Source of the DNA: an uncultured Lachnospiraceae bacterium
Lineage (GTDB): Bacteria; Bacillota; Clostridia; Lachnospirales; Lachnospiraceae
Direction of reading: 5' to 3'
Assembly (NCBI GenBank): GCA_900549665.1
Contig: URPH01000003.1
Span: forward strand, 53,606-117,605
DNA: 64,000 nt
Numbering within the stretch: the stretch's first letter is position 1; each line of letters opens with the position of its first letter. This document shows, in pieces, positions 45,595 to 54,041 of the stretch. Under the pieces are notes generated by a model. The model saw nothing but the letters and a program-made list of their open reading frames with translations, did no database searches and was not told the origin of the DNA. Made by a program: the position numbers and the translations under genes.

Positions 45595-46236
45595 TTATTT
45601 CCGTACGGAAACAGCCACTCCGTCTCCCAGTGTCAGAATGCTTGTCTGCAATTCCTCATGATGTGTCAGGGTATACAGATACTCCCGCATCCTTCTGTGG
45701 ATCGTGCGATCTCTTCTTGTGACGGCATATTTGGACTCGATAATATCGCCATCCTGCATGACATTGTCGGAGATCAGCACACCTCCCGGTGTGAGGATCC
45801 GCATGATCTGCGGCAGATAATGGATGTACTGCCCCTTGGCGGCATCCATAAATATAAAATCATATGGTCCCTCCAATGTCTTTAATACCTCGGCAGCATC
45901 TCCCTCCAACAGCGTGATCCGGTCTTTCTTTCCGTATTTTTGGAAATTAGCTCTCGCTATCGGTATTCTTTTTTCGTAATTTTCTATTGTTGTAATCTGT
46001 CCGTCCTGTGGCATAAACTCGCTCATCAATAAAGCAGAAAAACCGATCGCAGTTCCCACTTCCAGGATCCGCTTCGGTTTATTCATCAAAAGCATTGTGC
46101 GCATAAAGCTCTGCATCTCTTTACGTATGATCGGCACCTGTGTCTGTATGGCATATGCTTCGAGTTCATCCAGATAAGCCGGATTGCCTGCATCCAAGGA
46201 ATTGATGTAGGCAACAAATCGCTCATCGGTAATCAT
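45595..46236 (-). CDS. trmR: O-methyltransferase, TrmR-like (tRNA mo5U)
   Basis: SAM-dependent class I O-methyltransferase (O-methyltransferase family 3). The SAM loop reads ILEVGTAIGFSALL (about 57-70), with acidic motif II near TIENYEKR and metal-site residues in FIFMDAAKGQY and ISDNVMQDG. Length 213 aa. In Bacillus the gene in this place (yrrM) encodes TrmR, which makes 5-methoxyuridine in tRNA from 5-hydroxyuridine. The U32 gene downstream supplies that substrate. Specific substrate is inferred from order. Confidence 0.87.
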   Translation of the reverse strand: MITDERFVAYINSLDAGNPAYLDELEAYAIQTQVPIIRKEMQSFMRTMLLMNKPKRILEVGTAIGFSALLMSEFMPQDGQITTIENYEKRIPIARANFQKYGKKDRITLLEGDAAEVLKTLEGPYDFIFMDAAKGQYIHYLPQIMRILTPGGVLISDNVMQDGDIIESKYAVTRRDRTIHRRMREYLYTLTHHEELQTSILTLGDGVAVSVRK

Positions 46237-46248
46237 ATGTGACCTCTT

Positions 46249-46782
46249 TTATTCGCTTTCCCCATCGGAACTGTCATCCTCTTGTGAAGTGACTTCACTG
46301 TTGCTTTCTTCTTCATTTTCAGGAACTATCACATCATCCGTATTGTTCATGATAGTCTCTTCCGCGCCGCTTCCTGAAGCATCCTGTGCAGAATCGGTCG
46401 TTCCGTCATCTGTTTCTTCTGTCACGCCCGCAATACCGGTCAGCAGTTCTTCGGAATTCATGGAATTATTGAGCGTATAGGTTCCGGGCTGAATATCATC
46501 CTTGTACTCTGACAGCTGGATCTGCACCCAGAACAGTTTCCAATCCTCAACCAGTCCGACCTTTTCAAATTCCCTGGCAATTTCCTTATTGTCCATGGTA
46601 TCTGTGACCGTCACCTGAATATCTCTGCCGGGCGCGATCGCACAAGGCAGATCCGCAAAAATACGGTAGCCAAAACTATAGGCAGTAATCGCAGTATGAT
46701 ATAAATAATAAAGAACAACCAGAGCAATGATCACACGTATAACCATGCCCACGAACGCTCCGACGACTTTTTTTGCCTCCAT
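46249..46782 (-). CDS. Truncated MltG-like membrane protein without catalytic domain
   Basis: A 177-residue protein. The start is the ATG at 46782, preceded by GGAGGAG seven bases upstream. A membrane helix (about 8-28) is followed by a segment like the LysM-type subdomain of MltG/YceG (VTVTDTMDNKEIAREFEKVGLV and IQPGTYTLNNSMNSEELL, residues 50-110), then a long acidic, Ser/Thr-rich tail. The YceG transglycosylase domain with its catalytic Glu is missing. The gene stands where mltG (yrrL) stands in Bacillus, just before the TrmR-like gene. No frameshift is seen; this looks like a designed short form. Confidence 0.8.
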   Translation of the reverse strand: MEAKKVVGAFVGMVIRVIIALVVLYYLYHTAITAYSFGYRIFADLPCAIAPGRDIQVTVTDTMDNKEIAREFEKVGLVEDWKLFWVQIQLSEYKDDIQPGTYTLNNSMNSEELLTGIAGVTEETDDGTTDSAQDASGSGAEETIMNNTDDVIVPENEEESNSEVTSQEDDSSDGESE

Positions 46783-46795
46783 ACACAAGCTCCTC

Positions 46796-47140
46796 CTATT
46801 TTGACAAATCGAAATCCTTGGCAAAAGCTTCACCGATATATTCTTCAAGCTCCTGATACATACGGCAGAATGCAAGCTCTGCCGCAAGGAAGTCATTTAC
46901 GATCGGATTTTTCCGAAATTCCTCATATTCCCTTTCAAAGTAATCAATTTCATCAAAAAGTCTATCCGAATCCGTCTCATTTTGCAACTTAAAATTGCGT
47001 TTCCTGAATTCGTCAATCTGCACCTTCAGTTCCGGATACTGTGTCGCGACCAGCTCCTTCTGTCTGAAATATTCCTGACAGATACTGTCATCACGAAGTC
47101 TTTGTAAATAATCATTGGTAATCTGTATATATTCACTCAT
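46796..47140 (-). CDS. YlbF-family protein
   Basis: Small helical protein of the YlbF/YmcA family (com_ylbF). The 114-residue sequence is almost all amphipathic helix with the typical RLRDDSICQEYFRQKELV start and a C-terminal helix around FLAAELAFCRMYQELEE. In Bacillus YlbF, YmcA and YaaT form a complex that helps RNase Y processing. Here it lies 32 bp downstream of RNase J on the same strand, a plausible RNA-decay link. The function is by family. Confidence 0.85.
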   Translation of the reverse strand: MSEYIQITNDYLQRLRDDSICQEYFRQKELVATQYPELKVQIDEFRKRNFKLQNETDSDRLFDEIDYFEREYEEFRKNPIVNDFLAAELAFCRMYQELEEYIGEAFAKDFDLSK

Positions 47141-47172
47141 GCAAGCCCCTCAAGGTATTTTTACTCAGTTGT

Positions 47173-48846
47173 CTACACTTCCATAATGATCGGCAGGATC
47201 ATCGGACGGCGTTTGGTCTTTTTCCACAGATAATCGCCAAGATTGTCTTTGATGGCTGCTTTTATCCTGCCCCAGTCCGAAACATTTCTTTCCTGAAAGC
47301 GTTCCATCAGATCTATGACAATCCCTCGTGCTCCGTCGATCAGTTCATCCGATTCCCTGACATATACAAATCCTCTCGAAACAATGTCAGGTCCGGACAC
47401 CAGATAATTGCTCGCGGATTCCAACGCCATAACAACGATCAGGATACCATCCTCTGCCAGATGCTGCCGGTCTCGCAATACGATGTTGCCGACATCCCCG
47501 ACCCCGAGGCCATCGACATATACGGCACCGGTCGGTACCTTGCCTACAACTGCCGCGTCATCTTCGCCGATCTCCAGAACATCACCGGAGCTTAGGATGA
47601 AAATATTTTCACTGTCATATCCAAGTCCCTTTACGAGATTGGCCTGTGCGATCAGATGACGGTATTCGCCATGTACCGGGATCGCATATTTGGGATGGAC
47701 CAGTGTATAGAGAAGCTTGATCTCTTCCTGACAGGCATGTCCGGAAACATGTGTATCCTGAAAGATAACTCTGGCACCTTTGGCATAAAGCTCATTGATA
47801 ATACGGGATACCGCTTTTTCATTGCCCGGGATCGGATGTGATGAAAAAATAACGGTATCATTGGGACCAATGCTGACCTTGCGGTGTATACCGCCTGCCA
47901 TACGGCTCAGAGCCGCCATACTCTCACCCTGACTTCCGGTCGTGATAATGACAGTCCGATCGTCCGGATAATTTTTGAGCTCTTCAATATTAATCAGGGT
48001 ATTGTCCGGTACATTGAGGCAGCCAAGACTGGCTGCGGTATCGATGATACTGACCATACTCCGGCCTTCCACAACAACCTTCCGGCCAAATTTATAAGCT
48101 GAATTGATGATCTGCTGCACCCTGTCCACATTGGATGCAAAGGTTGCAATGATAATACGCGTTCCGGCATACTCCGCAAAAAGACTGTCAAATGTCTTGC
48201 CGACTGTTTTTTCAGACTGGGTAAATCCCGGTCTCTCGGCATTGGTACTGTCACACATAAGTGCCAGAACACCTTTTTTGCCGATTTCGGCAAATCTCTG
48301 AAGATCAATGGCATCTCCGAATACCGGGGTGTAATCTACCTTAAAGTCTCCGGTATGAACCACGATACCGGCAGGTGAATAAATGGCAAGGGCTGCCGCA
48401 TCTACGATGCTGTGATTGGTCTTGATAAATTCAATCCTGAAATTTCCGAAATTGATGATCTGTCCGAATTTGACCACCTTGCGCTTTACGATACGTTCCA
48501 TTCCATGCTCTTTGAGCTTATTTTCAATAATTCCCATGGTAAGGTTGGTCGCATAGATCGGTGCCGGAACGTCCTTTAATACATAGGGAAGGGCTCCGAT
48601 ATGGTCCTCATGACCGTGGGTGATCATAAAGCCTTTGATCTTGTCCTGATTTTCCTTTAAATAGGTCACATCCGGAATCACGAGATCAATACCAAGCATA
48701 TCATCCTCCGGAAATGACAATCCGCAATCCACAACAATAATACTGTCTTCATATTCAAAGGCAGTAATATTCATACCAATTTGCTCCAGACCGCCCAAGG
48801 GTATAATCTTGAGTTTGGATGGAGCTGTTATTTTCTTTTTATTCAA
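47173..48846 (-). CDS. rnj: Ribonuclease J
   Basis: Beta-lactamase-fold RNase with 5'-3' exo- and endonuclease activity. Metal motif THGHEDHIGALPY (about residues 74-86) and GDFKVDYTP are present, as are the beta-CASP region and the C-terminal domain ending in RRPMILPIIMEV. Length 557 aa is normal. It starts at 48846 in front of a 250-bp gap to the DUF1292 gene. It is the only RNase J in the window. Confidence 0.96.
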   Translation of the reverse strand: MNKKKITAPSKLKIIPLGGLEQIGMNITAFEYEDSIIVVDCGLSFPEDDMLGIDLVIPDVTYLKENQDKIKGFMITHGHEDHIGALPYVLKDVPAPIYATNLTMGIIENKLKEHGMERIVKRKVVKFGQIINFGNFRIEFIKTNHSIVDAAALAIYSPAGIVVHTGDFKVDYTPVFGDAIDLQRFAEIGKKGVLALMCDSTNAERPGFTQSEKTVGKTFDSLFAEYAGTRIIIATFASNVDRVQQIINSAYKFGRKVVVEGRSMVSIIDTAASLGCLNVPDNTLINIEELKNYPDDRTVIITTGSQGESMAALSRMAGGIHRKVSIGPNDTVIFSSHPIPGNEKAVSRIINELYAKGARVIFQDTHVSGHACQEEIKLLYTLVHPKYAIPVHGEYRHLIAQANLVKGLGYDSENIFILSSGDVLEIGEDDAAVVGKVPTGAVYVDGLGVGDVGNIVLRDRQHLAEDGILIVVMALESASNYLVSGPDIVSRGFVYVRESDELIDGARGIVIDLMERFQERNVSDWGRIKAAIKDNLGDYLWKKTKRRPMILPIIMEV

Positions 48847-49097
48847 TTAATATTCCTCCACATTCTTATCTGTCTGCAGATCCTGCATTCCGTGAATTTC
48901 TTCTCCAAAAGCGGTTGTCAAAGCTTAATCCCACATCCGTAAAGCTTATCCGCATTTTTTATGAACAAAATCCCTGTCATGCCGTTTTTACAGGCAGTTA
49001 CTTTTTGTATTTATTTATTATCATCCCGGTAATCATATCGGGATTTTTATCATGTCTAATCTGTTATTTTTATTTGTGTATCCTTTTGTCCTGTATC

Positions 49098-49406
49098 TTA
49101 GTCCTGTGTATCATCTGACACAAAATCAACATCCTCCAGGATATCCTCGAAAATGGCAGCTACAGCATCAAGCTCCTGATCATCGCTGACAATTTCATAT
49201 ACACCTTCCGTATCTTCCTCTGACGACAAATCCCTCAGGATCAGGGCTTCTGCGTCTCCGTCTTCTTTATCTGTCACTAAAAGGTAGTTGACCCCACCCA
49301 GTCTGGTCTGTTCCAATACATAAAATTCAACAGGTTCCGATCCCTGCTGGCTAAATTTAATCTTTTCCACGTTTATCTCCTTGCCCATAGCAAAACCATC
49401 TGTCAC
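49098..49406 (-). CDS. DUF1292 protein
   Basis: Short acidic protein of the DUF1292 family (YrzB type). The core reads VEFYVLEQTRLGGVNYLLVTD followed by an acidic stretch and a C-terminal Asp/Glu-rich tail, 102 aa. I keep the GTG start at 49406 because it has AGGA eight bases upstream and shares the GTGA overlap with the ruvX stop codon, a sign of coupling. Function unknown. The order ireB-ruvX-DUF1292 is the same as yrzL-yrrK-yrzB in Bacillus. Confidence 0.88.
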   Translation of the reverse strand: MTDGFAMGKEINVEKIKFSQQGSEPVEFYVLEQTRLGGVNYLLVTDKEDGDAEALILRDLSSEEDTEGVYEIVSDDQELDAVAAIFEDILEDVDFVSDDTQD

Positions 49407-49837
49407 TGTTTTTCCTGCAGCCTCAGGCTGTCAAGGTATCCCTGCAGGATAAAGGATGCTGCAATCGCATCAACGTATTCTTTACGATTTTCACGGCGGA
49501 TTCCGGCCTCCATCATGACACGGTCCGCAGATACCGTGGTCAGTCTCTCATCCCACATGACCGGCTCTATTCCCGTGCGGCGGAACACCATATCGGCAAA
49601 TTCCCTGCTCTTTTCAACACGCTCACCCTCCGTGTTGTTCATATTTTTAGGCAGACCGATCACAATCCGGTCAATCTCATACTCTTCAATCAGTTCTTCA
49701 ATTCTCGCCAAGGTCTGTCTCAGCTTGTTTTCCGATTTTCTGCGGATGATCTCCACACTTTGTGCCGTAACCAACAAAGGATCACTGACAGCAACTCCTA
49801 CCGTTTTTGATCCGAAATCCAGTCCCATGATCCTCAT
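49403..49837 (-). CDS. ruvX: RuvX/YqgF Holliday-junction resolvase-like nuclease
   Basis: RNase H-fold nuclease of the YqgF family. N-terminal GLDFGSKTVGVAVSDP (about residues 5-20) supplies the first acidic metal ligand, and MWDERLTTVSADRVM the later ones. Length 144 aa. It is implicated in rRNA 5'-end maturation and in recombination. It lies 12 bp downstream of ireB and overlaps the DUF1292 gene by 4 bp. Confidence 0.95.
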   Translation of the reverse strand: MRIMGLDFGSKTVGVAVSDPLLVTAQSVEIIRRKSENKLRQTLARIEELIEEYEIDRIVIGLPKNMNNTEGERVEKSREFADMVFRRTGIEPVMWDERLTTVSADRVMMEAGIRRENRKEYVDAIAASFILQGYLDSLRLQEKQ

Positions 49838-49849
49838 AAGTATATCCTC

Positions 49850-50131
49850 TTATTTCCAATTATTTGTCCGAATGTACTGCTTTAACATTTCTTCAACCAG
49901 TTCATCACGTTCAACCTTCATGATCAGGCTTCTGGCGTTCATATGACTTGTAATATAGGTCGGATCCCCTGACATAATGTAGCCGACGATCTGGCTGACG
50001 GGATCGTATCCTTTTTCTGTAAGTGCTTCATATACGGTAGATAAAACTATCTTAACGCCGTTTTCCGGCTCCGTAACTTTAAAATACTGTGTACTTTCTA
50101 AATCTGGCATTTTATCACGTCCTTTATCCAT
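49850..50131 (-). CDS. ireB: IreB-family regulatory phosphoprotein (DUF965)
   Basis: Small protein of the IreB family (PF06135), target of the Ser/Thr kinase IreK in enterococci, where it controls cephalosporin resistance. The 93-residue sequence has the typical YEALTEKGYDPVSQIVGYIMSGDPTYI core and a C-terminal helix with ARSLIMKVERDEL. It has its own promoter. The N-terminal ESTQYFKV threonine resembles the phosphorylation region. The kinase is not in this window. Confidence 0.93.
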   Translation of the reverse strand: MDKGRDKMPDLESTQYFKVTEPENGVKIVLSTVYEALTEKGYDPVSQIVGYIMSGDPTYITSHMNARSLIMKVERDELVEEMLKQYIRTNNWK

Positions 50132-50141
50132 AGATATAGTT

Positions 50142-50170
50142 ATTTTACCCCATTTCCCATAAAATTACAA
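50142..50170 (-). promoter_or_regulatory. Promoter of ireB-ruvX-DUF1292
   Basis: Minus-strand -35 TTGTAA at 50165-50170, 17-bp spacer, -10 TAAAAT at 50142-50147, 11 bp before the ATG at 50131. The short leader leaves little room for a ribosome site, but an AAAGGA lies inside the gene before an internal ATG (MPDL), which is an alternative start. Confidence 0.6.
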
Positions 50171-50238
50171 CTTCACAGCCGCAAAAACTCTGCAATCAGA
50201 CTCTGCAGTCCACCGTCATGCCGGTCTCTCTCCGGAAT

Positions 50239-51717
50239 TTAACAGTCCTCCAGCTCCAGAATCTCATCCGTCAGCATTCCTTTCAGTCTGCCGGTTACAA
50301 TCTGTCCGGACAACTCTTTTTCTGCCATCTTATCATCCATTCTTTTGGCAGCCTTTACATATCTTGTGGTATGACCGATCATATATCTGTTCCCGTTGAT
50401 TTCTTTTTGCTCTTCCAAAAGGACAGCCTCTTCTTTTCCGATAAAGGACTGCCGGTAGGCAAGAGACTGCTTCTGTTCCAGCAAAAGAAGCTCGTGTGCT
50501 CTCTTCTTTTTGACACTGCCGTCTATCTGTCCGGACATAGTGGCCGCCACCGTATTCTTTCTTAGGGAATAAGGGAATATATGCATTTCAAAAAACTGAA
50601 TATCGGATAGAAATTCCACGGTCTGCTGAAATTCTTCCTCTGTCTCACCCGGAAATCCCGCAATAACGTCGGTGGTAATGGCCGGAGCATCAAAATATTT
50701 CCGCAGATACTCCACTCCCCGGCGGTATTCTTCGGTTGTATAATGCCGGTTCATGCGGCGAAGTGTCTCATCACAGCCGCTTTGCAGCGACAGATGAAAA
50801 TGAGGACATATCTTTGGCAGACCGGATAAATGTCTGGCAAAACCCTCGGTCACCACTCTCGGCTCCAGGGATCCCAGACGTATCCTTTCCACTCCGTCAA
50901 TCCCATGGACAAAATCAATCAGCTCCTCCAGTCTGGATATTCCTTTTCCATAAGCTACCGTTTCCTTGTCCGTTTCCGCCGACAGCTCTGTTTCTTTGAA
51001 ATGATCCGGTTCAAAATCCACCCCATAGGAGCTGATATGAATCCCTGTCAGAACAAATTCCCGGTATCCTGCCCGGACCAGTCCTTCGATCTCACTTCTG
51101 ATATCCTCCGGCTGCCGCGAACGGACCCGTCCCCTGGCAAACGGAATAATGCAGTACGTACAAAACTGATTGCAGCCGTCCTGAATCTTGATATATGCCC
51201 GGGTATGCTCCCCCGTTTTTTTAAGCTGCATTTCTTCATATTCATTTGTGTGGCCGATATCTATGACCGCCCGATTCTGTGTTGGCTTGTCCTGACAGTC
51301 TGCCGCTTCCAAAGCGGGAACTTTATTGCCGGCATCCGCACCATAGCTGCCCTGTTCATTTTTTGCAAGATAATCCTCCACGATCTCAACCGTATCCTTT
51401 TTCCGGTTGTTACCGATCGCCAGATCAATGCACGGATCCAGCTTGACCTGCTCGCTGTCCGTCTGCACATAACAGCCCAATGCCACTACCAGAGCATCCG
51501 GATTTCTCTTTTTGGCCTGATGCAGCATCTGCCTGCTTTTTCTGTCTGCAATATTGGTCACTGTACAAGTATTAACAATATAAATATCTGCGTTTTCATC
51601 AAAAGGTACAATACAGTATCCCTTTTCTTCAAATTTTTGTTGCACAACATCCAACTCATAAGAGTTCACTTTACATCCCAGGTTATGAAATGCCACATTT
51701 TGTATCTTTTTTTTCAC
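50239..51717 (-). CDS. mtaB: tRNA t6A37 methylthiotransferase MtaB
   Basis: Radical-SAM enzyme that turns t6A into ms2t6A at position 37 of ANN-decoding tRNAs. The N-terminal cluster ligands lie in NLGCKVNSYE, VNTCTVTN and LGCYVQ. The radical SAM motif is CNQFCTYC, and the C-terminal TRAM-like domain is present. Length 492 aa is longer than the usual ~440; part of the excess is a Glu/Asp-poor linker around residues 135-165 and an insertion near the ETELSAETDKETVAY stretch (about 250-265). In Bacillus it follows rsmE; here a small plus-strand island separates them. Confidence 0.94.
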   Translation of the reverse strand: MKKKIQNVAFHNLGCKVNSYELDVVQQKFEEKGYCIVPFDENADIYIVNTCTVTNIADRKSRQMLHQAKKRNPDALVVALGCYVQTDSEQVKLDPCIDLAIGNNRKKDTVEIVEDYLAKNEQGSYGADAGNKVPALEAADCQDKPTQNRAVIDIGHTNEYEEMQLKKTGEHTRAYIKIQDGCNQFCTYCIIPFARGRVRSRQPEDIRSEIEGLVRAGYREFVLTGIHISSYGVDFEPDHFKETELSAETDKETVAYGKGISRLEELIDFVHGIDGVERIRLGSLEPRVVTEGFARHLSGLPKICPHFHLSLQSGCDETLRRMNRHYTTEEYRRGVEYLRKYFDAPAITTDVIAGFPGETEEEFQQTVEFLSDIQFFEMHIFPYSLRKNTVAATMSGQIDGSVKKKRAHELLLLEQKQSLAYRQSFIGKEEAVLLEEQKEINGNRYMIGHTTRYVKAAKRMDDKMAEKELSGQIVTGRLKGMLTDEILELEDC

Positions 51718-51738
51718 AATCTTTGTACTCTTTTCTTA

Positions 51739-51767
51739 TTGACTTTTCAATATCTAACCTTTAGTAT
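51739..51767 (+). promoter_or_regulatory. Promoter of the plus-strand HPr-like gene
   Basis: -35 TTGACT at 51739-51744, 17-bp spacer, -10 TAGTAT at 51762-51767, about 38 bp before the ATG at 51805. Confidence 0.8.
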
Positions 51768-51804
51768 AAGGGAGAAGGTATTAATTGAAAAGGAGGAATT
51801 TTTA

Positions 51805-52035
51805 ATGAAAACAGTTCAGATTTCATTAAACTCAATTGACAAAGTAAAATCATTTGTTAATGACATCACAAAATTCGATTATGATTTCGATCTTGTTTCA
51901 GGAAGATATGTAATCGATGCAAAATCTATCATGGGTATCTTCAGTTTAGATCTTTCTAAGCCGATCGATTTAAACATCCACGCAGAAGACAACATTGATG
52001 ATGTATTAGCAGTATTGAAACCTTACATTATTTAA
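51805..52035 (+). CDS. HPr-like protein with His15 replaced (Crh-like)
   Basis: A 76-residue HPr-fold protein, with AGGAGG nine bases before the ATG. The second half KSIMGIFSLDLSKPIDLNIHAE matches the HPr regulatory-serine region (Ser46-type). The first half reads SLNSIDKVKSF where HPr has the phospho-histidine motif xGIHARPA; an Asp stands in the histidine position. Without the histidine it cannot carry phosphate in the sugar phosphotransferase relay, so it is likely a Crh-like regulator or other partner. It is one of two plus-strand genes. A much longer plus-strand frame reading into it is antisense to mtaB and not credible. Confidence 0.88.
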   Translation: MKTVQISLNSIDKVKSFVNDITKFDYDFDLVSGRYVIDAKSIMGIFSLDLSKPIDLNIHAEDNIDDVLAVLKPYII

Positions 52036-52065
52036 TTGAGTTCGCGGTATCAACCGTGCACAACC

Positions 52066-52138
52066 TGACATCTGTATAGCAGATGTCACATATTGTAAAG
52101 AGTGCATTCAGCCGGTATTATATACCGGCTGATTTTTT
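52066..52138 (+). terminator. Hairpin and terminator after the HPr-like gene
   Basis: A 9-bp hairpin TGACATCTG/CAGATGTCA (52066-52088) without a T run is followed by a strong terminator: CAGCCGGTA/TACCGGCTG with loop TTATA and then ATTTTTT (52109-52138). Confidence 0.85.
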
Positions 52139-52213
52139 ACCTTGTAATTCAACACCTGCTCTGCTATCCTTAATATAATAAACGATATTTCATAAAAGGG
52201 GAGGGGTTCTGTT

Positions 52214-52720
52214 ATGAAGAAAAATAAAGGTTTTTCATTGGTTGAACTGATTATCGTTCTTGCGATCATGGCAGTTCTGGTCGGTATTTTGGTTCCGACT
52301 TATATGATTTATGTACAAAAATCTCGTGTTTCCAGCGATTTGCAGCTTGTCGATTCCATTTCCAAAGCACTGACCTACGCAGCGACCGATCCAAAGACAT
52401 CCGAGGATGCTGCCAGCACGGCTCTGCTCAACAGTCTCAGCAATCCCACCAAGCTCGAGGATTTAAGCACGCCTTCTGGCAATACCCTTGCTGCAGAGAT
52501 TATGGATACGCTTTGTTTACCGGATCTCAACCAGCCGACCTACGAAGCTCTCATCAAATCAGCTCATGCTTCCGACTGCCATATATACATCCAGAGCCGC
52601 GGCACGCTGGATACGCCCTTTGTGGTATGGATCAGCAATACCGACAAAAGAGGGCATGGAGATACCTCCAACAATGCCCCAACCATGGATGACATCGATA
52701 ACTGCATCTGCACCCGATAG
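52214..52720 (+). CDS. Orphan type IV prepilin/pseudopilin
   Basis: Prepilin-like protein. A short basic leader MKKNKG is cut before FSLVELIIVLAIMAVLVGIL, the N-methylated hydrophobic helix, with Glu at +5. The rest (residues 30-168) is polar and has three cysteines (CLPDLNQ, SDCHIY and CICTR) that could form disulfides. GGGGAGGGG precedes the ATG. A -10 TATAAT lies at 52174-52179 but the -35 is weak. No secretion ATPase, platform protein or prepilin peptidase is nearby. It could be a pilin, a pseudopilin of a competence system, or a stray paralogue. Confidence 0.85.
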   Translation: MKKNKGFSLVELIIVLAIMAVLVGILVPTYMIYVQKSRVSSDLQLVDSISKALTYAATDPKTSEDAASTALLNSLSNPTKLEDLSTPSGNTLAAEIMDTLCLPDLNQPTYEALIKSAHASDCHIYIQSRGTLDTPFVVWISNTDKRGHGDTSNNAPTMDDIDNCICTR

Positions 52721-52729
52721 ATATGCCGG

Positions 52730-52751
52730 ACTGCGGTTTTACCGCAGTTTT
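52730..52751 (+). terminator. Terminator after the prepilin gene
   Basis: ACTGCGGT/ACCGCAGT with loop TTT, followed by four T residues. The CCGCAG unit is repeated, so the minus strand after thiI can also form a hairpin here. Confidence 0.75.
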
Positions 52752-52760
52752 ACCGCAGCT

Positions 52761-53939
52761 TTACTGCACTTTGATGATCTCACGTGTCTTAAGTGCTGTT
52801 TCCACCATTTCATCAATCTTATCAAACACATTCTGCTCATGCTGTCTGATCACCTTTAAATTGGGCTTGGTAACCGGATGCTTTGCCACAAATATGGTGC
52901 AGCAGTCCTCGAACGGCAGGATGGAGGTCTCATAGGTATTGATCTTTTCAGAAATATCCACAATATCCTGTTTGTCAAATGCGATGAGCGGACGGTAAAC
53001 CGGAAGGGTACATACTTCATTGGTCGCCATCAGCGCCTGCATCGTCTGGCTTGCCACCTGACCGATGCTTTCTCCTGTTACCAGTCCCAGACATTCCGTC
53101 TCTTTGGCGATCATTTCAGCAATACGCATCATATAGCGGCGCATGATAATGGTCAGCTCATCATGAGGGCATTTCTCATAAATGTAAAGCTGGATATCCG
53201 TAAAGTTGATCACATGCAGATTGATCGGACCGGAATATTCGGATACAAAGCGTGCCAGATCCACAACCTTTTGTTTGGCTCTTTCACTGGTGTACGGCGG
53301 TGCATGGAAGTATACAGCCTCAAGAGTTACCCCTCGCTTACTGATCATATATCCGGCTACCGGAGAATCGATACCACCGGACAGCAGAAGCATTGCTTTT
53401 CCACCGGTGCCCACCGGCATTCCGCCGGGGCCCGGAATAACCTCTGAATAAATATATATCTTTTCCCTGATCTCGATATTAAGCTCGATATCCGGATTGT
53501 GTACATCCACCTTCATCTCCGGGAAAGCATCTAAAATAATACCGCCCATGTCGGCGTTGACCTCCATGGAGCTCTTTGGATAATTTTTTCTGGCCCTTCT
53601 GGTACATACCTTAAAGGTCTTATTTTTATCCGGATACACATTTTCAATAAAATTGATGACATCCTTCCCCAGCTTTTCAAAGCCTTCATCCTCTACATAT
53701 ACAACCGGGCAGATGCCGGAAATACCAAATACTTTTTTGAGTGCGGCTACCGTCTCGTCAAAATCAAACTCACTGACTGCATCCACATAAATTCTTCCCT
53801 GTGTTCTTCTTGTCTTGAACTGACCCTCTATTTTGGAAAGGGCAAACTCAATCTGTTTTACAAGTGCTTCTTCAAAAATATATCTGTTTTTACCCTTTAC
53901 TCCAATCTCAGCGTACTTAATTAAAAATGCGGTAAACAT
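52761..53939 (-). CDS. thiI: tRNA 4-thiouridine synthase ThiI (no rhodanese domain)
   Basis: Uses ATP and sulfur to make 4-thiouridine at tRNA position 8. N-terminal ferredoxin-like/THUMP region (about 1-170), then the PP-loop LLSGGIDSPVAG (about 183-194). The C-terminal rhodanese domain of E. coli ThiI is missing, the usual Gram-positive form, in which the adjacent cysteine desulfurase gives sulfur directly. Length 392 aa. It lies about 100 bp downstream of the desulfurase. Confidence 0.96.
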   Translation of the reverse strand: MFTAFLIKYAEIGVKGKNRYIFEEALVKQIEFALSKIEGQFKTRRTQGRIYVDAVSEFDFDETVAALKKVFGISGICPVVYVEDEGFEKLGKDVINFIENVYPDKNKTFKVCTRRARKNYPKSSMEVNADMGGIILDAFPEMKVDVHNPDIELNIEIREKIYIYSEVIPGPGGMPVGTGGKAMLLLSGGIDSPVAGYMISKRGVTLEAVYFHAPPYTSERAKQKVVDLARFVSEYSGPINLHVINFTDIQLYIYEKCPHDELTIIMRRYMMRIAEMIAKETECLGLVTGESIGQVASQTMQALMATNEVCTLPVYRPLIAFDKQDIVDISEKINTYETSILPFEDCCTIFVAKHPVTKPNLKVIRQHEQNVFDKIDEMVETALKTREIIKVQ

Positions 53940-54041
53940 TTCTTTCTCCTCTCATGATATGACCGGTGTCTCCCGATCGCATATATTTTACATGTATATT
54001 CTGCATATATATCGCATATCTGTCTTATATACCGGTTTTGT

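Noticed and set aside
49023..49046. Hairpin ATCCCG/CGGGAT as terminator after DUF1292
   Set aside because: The T run is on the plus strand, but the genes on both sides are on the minus strand; it may be a plain hairpin.
50830..51804. Long plus-strand open frame leading into the HPr-like gene
   Set aside because: It is antisense to mtaB, has no ribosome site and poor protein quality; only the last 76 codons, with their own promoter and AGGAGG, are real.
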